Part shown: positions 6,521 to 13,574 of the stretch, in pieces
Numbering within the stretch: position 1 is the first letter of the stretch
How the letters are laid out: each line of letters begins with the position of its first letter
Assembly (NCBI GenBank): GCA_001790645.1
Contig: MGDB01000149.1
Span: forward strand, 1-17,768
Source of the DNA: Candidatus Schekmanbacteria bacterium GWA2_38_11
GTDB taxonomy: Bacteria > Schekmanbacteria > GWA2-38-11
Length of the DNA stretch: 17,768 nt
Reading direction: 5' to 3'
Notes under the pieces: model-generated
What the model was told of the DNA's origin: nothing
Databases searched by the model: none
What the model saw: the letters and a program-made list of their open reading frames with translations, nothing else
Program-made: the position numbers and the translations under genes

Positions 6521-6543
6521 GTAGGGGGGAGGCTTTAGCCTTG
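6521..6543 (+). repeat. Degenerate GTAG-headed REP
   Basis: GTAGGGGGGAGGCTTTAGCC with the shared GGCTTTAGCC core. The outer stem is decayed compared with 2597-2619. It lies in the gap between the divergent small gene and the transketolase genes. Confidence 0.5.
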
Positions 6544-6556
6544 AGAAAAATTCCTC

Positions 6557-6585
6557 TTGCATAAAAGAAAAATCTAAAATATAGT
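6557..6585 (+). promoter_or_regulatory. Sigma70-like promoter for the transketolase genes
   Basis: TTGCAT (6557-6562) and TATAGT (6580-6585) are separated by exactly 17 bases of A-rich sequence. This would give a leader of about 50 bases before the ATG at 6643. Prediction only. Confidence 0.5.
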
Positions 6586-6642
6586 GGGTTTAATTTAATA
6601 AAAAAGTACTTGCAATACAGGTCAGAGGGTTGATATCACCTA

Positions 6643-7473
6643 ATGGTTACAGATAAAGTGATTTTGGAGCTTGGAAAAAAAGCAAAGTTAATGCGCATCA
6701 ACATCCTGAAGATGCTTACCAAAGCTGGTTCAGGGCATACAGGGGGTTCGCTTTCGGCTGTCGAATTGCTGGTGTCTCTTTATTTTTACAAGATGCGTCA
6801 TAACCCCGCAGACCCAAAGTGGGAGGAAAGGGACAAGTTTGTGCTTTCCAAAGGCCATGCTGCCCCTGCCTTTTATTCCGTTCTTGCTCTTTCAGGGTAT
6901 TTTCCAATTGAGGAGCTTATGAACCTGAGAAAACTTGGGTCTATTTTAAGGGGTCATCCATTCAGTGCAGTTACTCCAGGGGTTGAAGTTTCCACTGGTT
7001 CCCTGGGGCAGGGTTTATCCATGGCTGGCGGAATGGCTATAGCCGGAAAACTTGATAAGAAAAATACCAGGGTCTATGCAATCCTTGGTGACGGTGAATG
7101 CCAGGAGGGACAGATATGGGAATCAGCAATGAGTTGTGCACATTATAAGCTTGATAACCTCTGCGTTCTGATTGACAGAAACGGATTTCAGATTGACGGC
7201 CCTATAATGAAGATTATGGAGGTAGAACCTTTTGCTCAGAAATGGAAAGCCTTCGGGTGGGAGGTATTTGAGGTTGACGGCCATAATTTAAGAGAAATAA
7301 CAGATGCCCTTGACAGTGCTGAAAAGGTCAGGGGGAGGCCGTCAGTTATTATTGCTGAAACCATTAAAGGAAAGGGAGTCAGCTTCATTGAAAATGAAAA
7401 CAGGTTTCATGGAACCACACCCACAAAAGAGGAGCTTGAAAAGGCTTTGAAAGAGATAGGAGCAGATGAGTAA
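6643..7473 (+). CDS. Transketolase, N-terminal (thiamine diphosphate-binding) subunit
   Basis: A 276-residue half-size transketolase that binds the pyrophosphate end of thiamine diphosphate and, with the next gene product, moves two-carbon ketol units between sugar phosphates. Visible motifs are SGHTGGSLSAV (30-40), SKGHAAPA (69-76), RGHP (103-106), STGSLGQGL (117-125) and the cofactor/metal motif GDGECQEGQIWE (149-160) ending at Asn180 (DRNGF). The product ends where the PP domain ends, so this is a true two-gene transketolase and not a truncation. It overlaps the next gene by 8 bases, implying coupled translation. The nearest purine-rich stretch, CAGAGGG (6623-6629), is 13 bases from the ATG, which is a weak ribosome site. 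An alternative pentose-like substrate cannot be excluded. Confidence 0.93.
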   Translation: MVTDKVILELGKKAKLMRINILKMLTKAGSGHTGGSLSAVELLVSLYFYKMRHNPADPKWEERDKFVLSKGHAAPAFYSVLALSGYFPIEELMNLRKLGSILRGHPFSAVTPGVEVSTGSLGQGLSMAGGMAIAGKLDKKNTRVYAILGDGECQEGQIWESAMSCAHYKLDNLCVLIDRNGFQIDGPIMKIMEVEPFAQKWKAFGWEVFEVDGHNLREITDALDSAEKVRGRPSVIIAETIKGKGVSFIENENRFHGTTPTKEELEKALKEIGADE

Positions 7474-8440
7474 GGAAAGTTCTTTGAAAAAATTTTACGG
7501 CACAAGAGAAGCTTACGGTGAGACTTTAGTAAAACTCGGCAGGATTAATAGGGACATTGTGGTTCTTGATGCAGACCTGTCCGGTTCTACCAAGACATCA
7601 ATGTTTGCAAAAGAGTTCCCGGACAGATTCTTTAATATGGGAGTGGCAGAGCAGAACCTGATAGGAACAGCAGCGGGACTTGCTGCATCAGGTAAGACCG
7701 TATTTGTAAGTACTTTTGCCGTCTTTCTGACCGGGAGGGCATGGGAACAGGTAAGGCAGTCAGTATCCTTTCCAAAGCAGAATGTAAAATTAGTTTCAAG
7801 CCATGGAGGGATAACAGTCGGGCCTGACGGTGCTTCTCATCAGTCTACAGAGGATATAAGCCTGATGAGGACTCTTGCGAATATGAAGGTAGTGATCCCT
7901 GCGGATGCATATGAAGTTAAAAAAGTAGTTGAGTATGCTGCTAATTTTAAAGGACCCATCTATATAAGATGCTCGAGGGATAAATTTCCGGTTCTTTTTG
8001 ATGAAGATTATGTTTTTGAACTTGGAAAGGGCAAGATCCTGAGAGACGGGAAAGACGCTACGATTTTTGCCTGCGGCATTATGGTATCAGCTTCCTTAGA
8101 GGCTGCATCGGTCTTAGAGCAAGAGGGGATTGATGTAAGGGTGGTGAATATGTCTTCATTAAAGCCGATTGATGAGGATCTGATAATCAGGTCAGCAGAT
8201 GATACAGGGGCGATTATTACCGCTGAAGAGCATTCAATCATCGGCGGGTTAGGGTCTGCCGTTGCAGAAATACTGGGTGAAAACAGACCAACCCCTATGA
8301 TAAGGGTTGGTATTAAAGACAGATTTGGAATGTCAGGAAGTTCAGAGGACCTGCTCAGAGAATATGGTCTTACAGCAACCAATTTGGTGAATTCTGCCAA
8401 GAAGGTACTGGAGAAAAAAGGAGAAAGAGTCAAAGCATAA
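7466..8440 (+). CDS. Transketolase, C-terminal (pyrimidine-binding) subunit
   Basis: The 324-residue partner of the preceding gene carries the pyrimidine-binding and C-terminal domains. It shows LDADLSGSTKT (34-44), MGVAEQN (58-64) with Glu62 as the expected glutamate that activates the cofactor aminopyrimidine, SSHGGITVGPDGASHQSTED (111-130), the IPADAYE segment (144-150) and the C-terminal EEHSIIGGLGSAVAE segment. The ATG sits inside the last codons of the N-terminal subunit gene (ATGAG overlap), as expected for an obligate heteromer. Length and motif order match two-gene transketolases rather than deoxyxylulose phosphate synthase, which is a single larger chain, or pyruvate dehydrogenase beta, which has a different partner. 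A strong hairpin follows the stop. Confidence 0.93.
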   Translation: MSKESSLKKFYGTREAYGETLVKLGRINRDIVVLDADLSGSTKTSMFAKEFPDRFFNMGVAEQNLIGTAAGLAASGKTVFVSTFAVFLTGRAWEQVRQSVSFPKQNVKLVSSHGGITVGPDGASHQSTEDISLMRTLANMKVVIPADAYEVKKVVEYAANFKGPIYIRCSRDKFPVLFDEDYVFELGKGKILRDGKDATIFACGIMVSASLEAASVLEQEGIDVRVVNMSSLKPIDEDLIIRSADDTGAIITAEEHSIIGGLGSAVAEILGENRPTPMIRVGIKDRFGMSGSSEDLLREYGLTATNLVNSAKKVLEKKGERVKA

Positions 8441-8444
8441 TAAA

Positions 8445-8474
8445 GAAATCTCAGAAAATGTATTCTGAGATTTC
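8445..8474. repeat. Perfect 12-bp stem-loop after the transketolase genes
   Basis: GAAATCTCAGAA (8445-8456) pairs without mismatch with TTCTGAGATTTC (8463-8474) over a 6-base loop. No T-run follows, so it is not a standard terminator; it may protect the 3' end or act as an intergenic processing stem. Confidence 0.55.
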
Positions 8475-8535
8475 TGATTACAGTGATTAAAGTAGATTGC
8501 AAAGATTGGGTTTCTGAGAAAAAATCTGTGTAATC

Positions 8536-8567
8536 AGAGGTCTCTTTCATCTTTTTCATAGACCTCT
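8536..8567 (+). repeat. Stem-loop just upstream of the ftsE ribosome site
   Basis: AGAGGTCT (8536-8543) pairs with AGACCTCT (8560-8567) over a 16-base pyrimidine-rich loop. It ends 11 bases before the GGTGA (8578-8582) that serves as the ftsE ribosome site. It may be a leader structure; function unknown. Confidence 0.4.
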
Positions 8568-8587
8568 CTAAAGGGTTTGGTGATCCA

Positions 8588-9271
8588 ATGATCCAGTTGT
8601 TACGGGTTGATAAAGTTTATGAGGGAGGAAGGTGGGCTTTAAAGGATATAAACCTGCATATAAAAAAAGAGGAGTTTGTATTTATTACAGGACCAAGCGG
8701 TGCAGGTAAAACTACAATCCTCAAGCTCATCTATCTCGGCGACAGAGCAACAAACGGCCAGATCCTTTTGTTTGGCAGGAATCTGGCAATACTCAAAAGA
8801 AACAGTATTCCCTTTTTGCGAAGAAATATGGGCGTAGTGTTTCAGGATTTTAAGCTGCTTTCTGATAAAACTGTTTTTGACAACGTGGCTTTTGCCCTGA
8901 GGATATTGGGAACCAGGAAGGTGGAATTAAAAACCAGGGTATTAGAGACACTCAAACTTGTGGGTCTTGAAAAAAGATCAAATGAAATAGCTTCAATGTT
9001 ATCAGGCGGCGAGCAGCAGAGAGTATGTATTGCAAGGGCTGTAGTCAATGAACCTGCCTTAGTCCTTGCTGACGAACCCACAGGGAACCTTGATTTAGAT
9101 AATGCCAATCAGGTGATGGATATCTTCCGCGCTCTGAATTTAAAAGGGACCACTGTTGTTATAGCCACACATAACCGCGAAATGATAGAGAAGACCGGGA
9201 AAAGGACTATTATCCTTGATTCAGGTAACATGGCAGGAGAAAACCTTCCAAGGCAGGGTGATGCTTTATAG
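8588..9271 (+). CDS. ftsE: Cell division ATP-binding protein FtsE
   Basis: FtsE is the cytoplasmic ABC ATPase of the FtsEX complex, which links the division ring to periplasmic cell-wall hydrolase activation. The 227-residue product has Walker A GPSGAGKTT (35-43), Q-loop Gln86 in VFQDFKLL, signature LSGGEQQR (138-145), Walker B LVLADEPTG (158-166) and switch His195 (ATHNREM), so all ATPase motifs are intact. The early segment VYEGGRWALKDINLHI is typical of FtsE rather than LolD. GGTGA at 8578-8582 precedes the ATG by five bases. The gene overlaps ftsX by 11 bases, indicating translational coupling. The downstream order ftsX, envC-like, ctpA-like, yibQ-like confirms the assignment. Confidence 0.96.
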   Translation: MIQLLRVDKVYEGGRWALKDINLHIKKEEFVFITGPSGAGKTTILKLIYLGDRATNGQILLFGRNLAILKRNSIPFLRRNMGVVFQDFKLLSDKTVFDNVAFALRILGTRKVELKTRVLETLKLVGLEKRSNEIASMLSGGEQQRVCIARAVVNEPALVLADEPTGNLDLDNANQVMDIFRALNLKGTTVVIATHNREMIEKTGKRTIILDSGNMAGENLPRQGDAL

Positions 9272-10166
9272 AAATTTAAGCTTCTTCTTAATAGAGGCTT
9301 TAAAAAACCTAAAAGGCAATTTTTATCTTCACCTCACAATAATTCTTATTATATCCATTTCCTTTTTCATTTTCGGGACACTTTTAATATTTGATACAAA
9401 CATAGATAGGGCTTTAAGCTCAATTTCAAAAGATCTTTCCCTGGTGGTTTTCCTGAAGGATGATGTAGCATCAGGGTCAGAAGATTTCTTGAAATTAAAA
9501 AAATTCCTGCTGAATTATCCTGCTGTCAAAGTAGTCCATTATACTTCACGACTGGATGCCTATCTTGATTTTAAAAAGAATTTTAAAGGATACGAGAAAG
9601 TGGTTGAGGAAATAGAAGACAACCCGTTTCCGTCTTCTTTTGAAGTCAGGATAAAGGAAAATTATAGTAACAAAAAGGAACTGGCAGATTTAATATCGAT
9701 TCTTTCCAAATGGAAAAGCGTTGAGGGCCTGAGCCTGAGCAAGGATTGGGTCAACCATTTTTTCTCCTTTATCTCTCTTATCAGAATGGTTATCTGGCTA
9801 TTGGTGGCGCTGATAGGTACAGGACTAATCCTGATAATCTACAACGGAATTAAGCTTACTATCCATTCCAAGGGATCTCAGATTGAGATAATGAAACTTG
9901 TAGGAGGGACAAACTGGTTCATAAGAGGACAGTTTATATTTGAAGGAATTATAGAAGGTTTACTCGGGTCAGGAATGTCTCTGCTGGTTCTTTATCTTGC
10001 CTACAATCTTATGTTTCAAAAAATTACCGGTGCATTTTCTTTTATATTTCCTCAGCAGGCGTTCTCTTTCTTCTCAGTGAACGACACACTTCTGTTAATA
10101 GGTTCAGGAACTATTCTGGGCATTTTAGGCGGGGTTTTATCAACCACAAAATATTTAAAGAATTAA
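9261..10166 (+). CDS. ftsX: Cell division protein FtsX
   Basis: FtsX is the inner-membrane partner of FtsE and passes its ATPase state to a periplasmic amidase activator. The 301-residue product has four predicted membrane segments (about 22-44, 172-195, 225-249, 275-295). A large periplasmic loop lies between the first two, with the family motif NPFPSSFEV (121-129), and the cytoplasmic segment EIMKLVGGTNWFIRGQF (209-225) precedes the third. I chose the ATG at 9261 inside the end of ftsE, with AAGG at 9250-9253 seven bases upstream. An upstream in-frame start at 9216 would add 15 residues overlapping the ftsE coding end and is less likely; GTG at 9258 is also possible. Confidence 0.95.
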   Translation: MLYRNLSFFLIEALKNLKGNFYLHLTIILIISISFFIFGTLLIFDTNIDRALSSISKDLSLVVFLKDDVASGSEDFLKLKKFLLNYPAVKVVHYTSRLDAYLDFKKNFKGYEKVVEEIEDNPFPSSFEVRIKENYSNKKELADLISILSKWKSVEGLSLSKDWVNHFFSFISLIRMVIWLLVALIGTGLILIIYNGIKLTIHSKGSQIEIMKLVGGTNWFIRGQFIFEGIIEGLLGSGMSLLVLYLAYNLMFQKITGAFSFIFPQQAFSFFSVNDTLLLIGSGTILGILGGVLSTTKYLKN

Positions 10167-10287
10167 GCGATGAGTAAATTTTCTGCAAGACATAAGGTAG
10201 CTTAAAAAAGTATCATGAATTTTAAATTGCGTATGTCAAAAATCCCATTTTCCCCCTCTTTGGAAAAGAGTACTCCAACCAAAAATT

Positions 10288-10439
10288 GTAGGGGCGGGCT
10301 CTGTCCCTGCCTTCCAATTTGGTATTATTTTTCAGAAGGCACAAGAAGAATCAACCCCAGAAGGGGTTTCCCACAATTGTGGGAGAGCCTTTTCAGGCTC
10401 GATATGAGACCCCTACCTGCCTACCGTCAGGCAGGCAGG
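10288..10439. repeat. Mosaic of short palindromes between ftsX and the envC-like gene
   Basis: In order: a GTAG-headed imperfect hairpin GGGGCGGG...CCCTGCC (10288-10311), AACCCC/GGGGTT (10353-10368), a perfect 16-base palindrome TCCCACAATTGTGGGA (10369-10384), GAGCC/GGCTC followed by CCCCTAC (10386-10416), and a 20-base palindrome-like unit CCTGCCTACCGTCAGGCAGG (10416-10435) plus CAGG. The last unit belongs to the family inserted into REP tips at 4251 and 14871. The mosaic is open in the reading frame of the downstream gene. Confidence 0.7.
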
Positions 10440-11693
10440 AAAATATTTTTTTATGTTTTTCAACAGCCCGTAAAGCTACGTTTATGTATCTTTCCTGCAA
10501 CCATATATTTGATATTAGTTGTTTTCTTTTCTTCCTTGTTTTTAATCGGGGTTAAAGAGTCCCTATCTTCAGAACCAGCGGAGAATATAGAAAAGAAAAT
10601 TTCTGAAAGCCAGAAGAAGCTAAAGGATTATGATGGGAAAATAACGCAGGAAAAGAAAAAGCTTGAGAAGCTGAAGAAAGATAAAAAGAATGTATCTGAA
10701 GAGATAAAAAAGCTGGACGATCTGATTGCTTTCAAGAACAGGGAATTAGAGACATACAGAAACGAATATGAAAAAAATTTATTGCTTTTGAACGAGCTTC
10801 AGCAGAGAATTGACCAGCAAACATATAAATTTTCTGCCATAAAAAAGAGGTTAAGTAAAAGATTGAGAAATATGTACAAGCAGGGAAATTTTTATAAAAT
10901 GGAGATTATTTATAATTCAAAAGATTTTTTTGAACTTTCCCAAAAAGTAAAACTGCTTGAGATAGTTGCCAGAAACGATGGAAAATTAATTGGAGAGTTT
11001 AAATCTGAACTTACACAGTTAGATGGCATGAGAAAAAACCTCGAGGCTTCAAAAAACAGCTCCTACGGGATACTTGAGAAAATAAAAACTGCTGAAAAAG
11101 ATATTCTGTTTCGTAAAAGCGAAAAGGAGCGTTTTCTTGCAGAAATAAGCAGTAACGAAAAAAAACATACCGCATCCATTAAAAAGGCTGAGAGAGACTC
11201 TGAAAAACTGCAGGATCTGATAAAGGGGCTGTTAAAGGAAAAGGTAACTGCTGAAAAAGATATGAAAGGCAGGAACGGCTCGCGGAGATTTAAGGTAACA
11301 AAAGGCAATCTGCCGTGGCCTGTGGAAGGTGAGGTTGTGAAGACTTTTGGGAAACAGATTGACAAAGAATTTAATACCTATCTCTATAATAAAGGAATAA
11401 CAATAAAGGTTAACGGGGAGAATAAATTTTGTTCAATTTTTCCGGGGACAGTGCTGTATGCAGATAATTTCTCCATGTACGGGAAGCTGATGATAGTGGA
11501 TCATGGAGAGGGATTTTATTCTGTATATGGTTATGCGTCTGAGCTTTATGCAAAGGCTGGTGAAAAGGTGACGCAGGGGAAAATCCTCGGGCGGGTAGAT
11601 ACTAAAGAATCTGACGGAAGAAGCGAGTTATATTTTGAAGTCAGGTATAAAGGTGTCCCCCAGGATCCATTGATATGGCTTAAGAAGAAGTGA
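10404..11693 (+). CDS. EnvC-like murein hydrolase activator (coiled coil plus degenerate LytM/M23 domain)
   Basis: From the ATG at 10404 the product is 429 residues: a hydrophobic export segment (about 30-49), a long Lys/Glu-rich coiled coil (about 59-287) and a C-terminal LytM/M23 fold (about 303-427, WPVEGEVVKTFG to DPLIWLKKK). The zinc sites of active M23 peptidases look lost: Asn329 sits where HKGID-type enzymes have His, Tyr377 replaces the His of the YAH motif, and Tyr410 replaces the His before FE. Only His367 (DHG) remains. This matches EnvC, which activates amidases under FtsEX and is not itself an enzyme. The start is uncertain: the frame is open to an ATG at 10215, 10404 lies inside a REP mosaic, and a TTG at 10509 just before the hydrophobic segment is the only repeat-free option. 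Confidence 0.85.
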   Translation: MRPLPAYRQAGRKIFFYVFQQPVKLRLCIFPATIYLILVVFFSSLFLIGVKESLSSEPAENIEKKISESQKKLKDYDGKITQEKKKLEKLKKDKKNVSEEIKKLDDLIAFKNRELETYRNEYEKNLLLLNELQQRIDQQTYKFSAIKKRLSKRLRNMYKQGNFYKMEIIYNSKDFFELSQKVKLLEIVARNDGKLIGEFKSELTQLDGMRKNLEASKNSSYGILEKIKTAEKDILFRKSEKERFLAEISSNEKKHTASIKKAERDSEKLQDLIKGLLKEKVTAEKDMKGRNGSRRFKVTKGNLPWPVEGEVVKTFGKQIDKEFNTYLYNKGITIKVNGENKFCSIFPGTVLYADNFSMYGKLMIVDHGEGFYSVYGYASELYAKAGEKVTQGKILGRVDTKESDGRSELYFEVRYKGVPQDPLIWLKKK

Positions 11694-11729
11694 CGGTATT
11701 AAAAGAAGTAGAAGGGTTTGAGGAAATTA

Positions 11730-11807
11730 AAATCCCCCTTTATCCCCCTTTTTCAAGGGAGGAGTTAATGAATTTCCCCCTTTAGAAAAGGGGGGCAAGG
11801 GGGGATT
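11730..11807. repeat. Large imperfect palindrome of C-runs and G-runs
   Basis: The left half reads AAATCCCCCTTTATCCCCC and then TTTTTCAAGGG. The right half reads CCCCCTTTAGAAAAGGGGG and then CAAGGGGGGATTT, which is nearly the complement of the left. The whole can fold as one stem with sub-hairpins. It lies between the envC-like and ctpA-like genes, and its form suggests a dispersed repeat. A termination or processing role is possible, but no clear U-run follows. Confidence 0.65.
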
Positions 11808-11817
11808 TGATCTTCAC

Positions 11818-11846
11818 TTGAATCCTTTTATTAGTTTTGCTATGAG
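11818..11846 (+). promoter_or_regulatory. Possible weak promoter before the ctpA-like gene
   Basis: TTGAAT (11818-11823) and TATGAG (11841-11846) are 17 bases apart. The -10 match is poor. The gene has its own GGAGGA ribosome site, and the repeat upstream could break the operon. Confidence 0.3.
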
Positions 11847-11881
11847 AGAAGAGGTTAATAATCATGAAGGAGGAAAATTAA

Positions 11882-13270
11882 ATGCGTAAGAGGAAGAATC
11901 TCTATACTGTTGTCTTTGTAATAATTTCAACTCTTGTTTTTGGAATGGCGCTTAAAGCAAAAGTTGAAGATAAAAAAGATAACACCTATGAAAAACTATC
12001 AGTATTTACTCAGGCCCTTACTCTGATAAAAGGTCAGTATGTTGATGCAGATAAGGTAAAGGATGATAAGGATTTAATATATGGGGCTATTAAAGGGATG
12101 GTTGATACCCTTGACCCCCATTCGAGTTTCATGACCCCTGATATGTTTAAAGAGATGCAGATTGAGACCCAGGGAAAATTCGGCGGGGTAGGAATCCAGA
12201 TAGCAACAGTAAAAAACCAGCTAACCGTAATATCGCCAATAGATGATACTCCGGCATTTAAAGCAGGAATCAAAGCCCTTGACAAGATACTAAAGATAAA
12301 CGGGGAACCTACCCAGCACATGTCTCTGTCAGAAGCGGTCAAGAAGATGAGAGGTCCTAAAGGTACAAAAGTTACCATAACAATAATGAGGGATTCTTTT
12401 AAGGAGCCTAAGGACTTTGTGCTTGAGCGGGATATTATTAAGATAAAAAGCGTAAAGACAAAAGTATTTGATGATATCGGATATTTGAGGATAACCCAGT
12501 TTCAGGAAGATACAAGTGATGAACTTGATAAAGCTCTTAAGGAATTTCTGAATCTGAAAGTGAAGGCCTTGGTTCTTGACCTTAGAAATAATCCCGGCGG
12601 ACTCCTCAATATGGCTTCTGAGGTCTGTGACCGTTTCCTTGGGGATGGAAAGCTTCTTGTCTATACTGTTGATAGGTTGGGTAAGAAAGATTTAGAATTC
12701 ATATCAAAGAAGAAACCTCTTTTCCCAAATTATCCAATGGTGACATTGGTAAACAGCGGTTCTGCTTCAGCTTCAGAGATAGTTGCAGGTGCTTTGCAGG
12801 ACTGGGGAAGGGGTGTTATAATGGGAATCAAGACATTTGGCAAAGGCTCTGTCCAGACCGTAATCCCTTTAAGCGACGGCTCGGCTCTGAGATTGACTAC
12901 AGCCCGCTATTATACGCCTAAAGGCAGATTAATCCAGGAGACAGGAATTGTTCCTGACATAGAGGTAGAAGAAGCAGAGTATTATAAAGATGAGAAAAAG
13001 GATAAAAGATTTATTATCAGAGAGAAAGATCTTGAAAAGCATTTGAAGAATACTGAGATAAAGGACAGGACTGAAATAGATAAGACTAAAGAAAAAGATG
13101 AGGTTGGAAAAGATGAGGAACTGGAGAAAGAAGAAGAAAACATGCCAATAATACCTCCTTCAGAGATTGACCCTAAAATAGATTACCAGCTTAAACGAGC
13201 AATTGAGCTTTTGAAAGGGGTTATTATTTTAGAGAAATCTGCAAGCCAGACAGCTGAAAGCGGGAAATGA
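11882..13270 (+). CDS. Carboxy-terminal processing protease (CtpA/Prc family, S41)
   Basis: A 462-residue exported serine protease that trims or degrades envelope proteins; in other bacteria such enzymes control cell-wall hydrolase levels. An export segment (about 8-24) is followed by an S41 N-terminal helical part (LTLIKGQYVD to GMVDTLDPHSSFM, 46-84), a PDZ domain (about 98-175, GVGIQ), and the catalytic domain with GYLRITQF (200-207), NPGG (237-240), Ser296 in NSGSASASE, Lys321 and Gln325 in KTFGKGSVQ; the 25- and 4-residue spacings match the family Ser-Lys-Gln set. The segment 365-425 is highly charged (Lys/Glu/Asp) and may be an extended linker or interaction region, unusual for its density. 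GGAGGA lies 8 bases before the ATG. Its place next to the FtsEX-EnvC set suggests a role in controlling hydrolases. Confidence 0.93.
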   Translation: MRKRKNLYTVVFVIISTLVFGMALKAKVEDKKDNTYEKLSVFTQALTLIKGQYVDADKVKDDKDLIYGAIKGMVDTLDPHSSFMTPDMFKEMQIETQGKFGGVGIQIATVKNQLTVISPIDDTPAFKAGIKALDKILKINGEPTQHMSLSEAVKKMRGPKGTKVTITIMRDSFKEPKDFVLERDIIKIKSVKTKVFDDIGYLRITQFQEDTSDELDKALKEFLNLKVKALVLDLRNNPGGLLNMASEVCDRFLGDGKLLVYTVDRLGKKDLEFISKKKPLFPNYPMVTLVNSGSASASEIVAGALQDWGRGVIMGIKTFGKGSVQTVIPLSDGSALRLTTARYYTPKGRLIQETGIVPDIEVEEAEYYKDEKKDKRFIIREKDLEKHLKNTEIKDRTEIDKTKEKDEVGKDEELEKEEENMPIIPPSEIDPKIDYQLKRAIELLKGVIILEKSASQTAESGK

Positions 13271-13317
13271 CAATGCTTAGCAGTTTTAAGCTGTAAGCCA
13301 TAAATTACTGTCGAAGG

Positions 13318-13338
13318 GTAGGGGAGGCTTTAGTCTCC
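13318..13338 (+). repeat. GTAG-headed REP hairpin, GGAGGC stem
   Basis: GTAGG followed by arms GGAGGC and GTCTCC around TTTA (one G-T pair). It has the same CTTTAG core as the other REPs but a different stem. Confidence 0.65.
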
Positions 13339-13367
13339 ATTATTTTAACAAGAATATAACCTAAATT

Positions 13368-13476
13368 CCCCGTGTGGAAGCACGGGGATGAGAGGTTACC
13401 CTTTGTTGGGTTCGTTCCCCGAGCGAACCTAATGAAATAATTAATCAAAAGAATTCCTCGATGCTTTGCATCGGGG
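13368..13476. repeat. Three consecutive hairpins between the ctpA-like and yibQ-like genes
   Basis: CCCCGTG/CACGGGG (13368-13387), GGTTCG/CGAACC (13409-13429) and CCTCGATGC/GCATCGGGG (13456-13476, 3-base loop, one T-G pair). None is followed by a U-run. Together with the REP at 13318 and the element at 13498 they fill the 300-base gap; no gene is seen here. Confidence 0.6.
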
Positions 13477-13497
13477 TGAAGAATAATATTGATGGCC

Positions 13498-13574
13498 GTC
13501 ATTCCCGCCCCCATTTTCATGAGGGTAAACTCCAGCGGGAATCCAGACGCCGTAAAAATTTACCACCGGAATGA
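13498..13574. repeat. Shorter MITE-like element whose right end contains a start codon
   Basis: It begins GTCATTCC (13498-13505) and ends GGAATGA (13568-13574). It shares TAAACTCCAGC and GGGAATCCAGA in order with the 111-base element at 5895-6005. The ATG inside the right terminal repeat (13571-13573) is the start of the next gene. Confidence 0.65.

Noticed and set aside
10170..10205. 12-codon frame right after ftsX
   Set aside because: Too short to support as a gene; kept only as a hint that the envC-like start was displaced.
10319..10555. 78-residue plus-strand frame overlapping the envC-like start
   Set aside because: It consists of the repeat mosaic read in another frame and has a stop soon after; the LytM frame is the real one.
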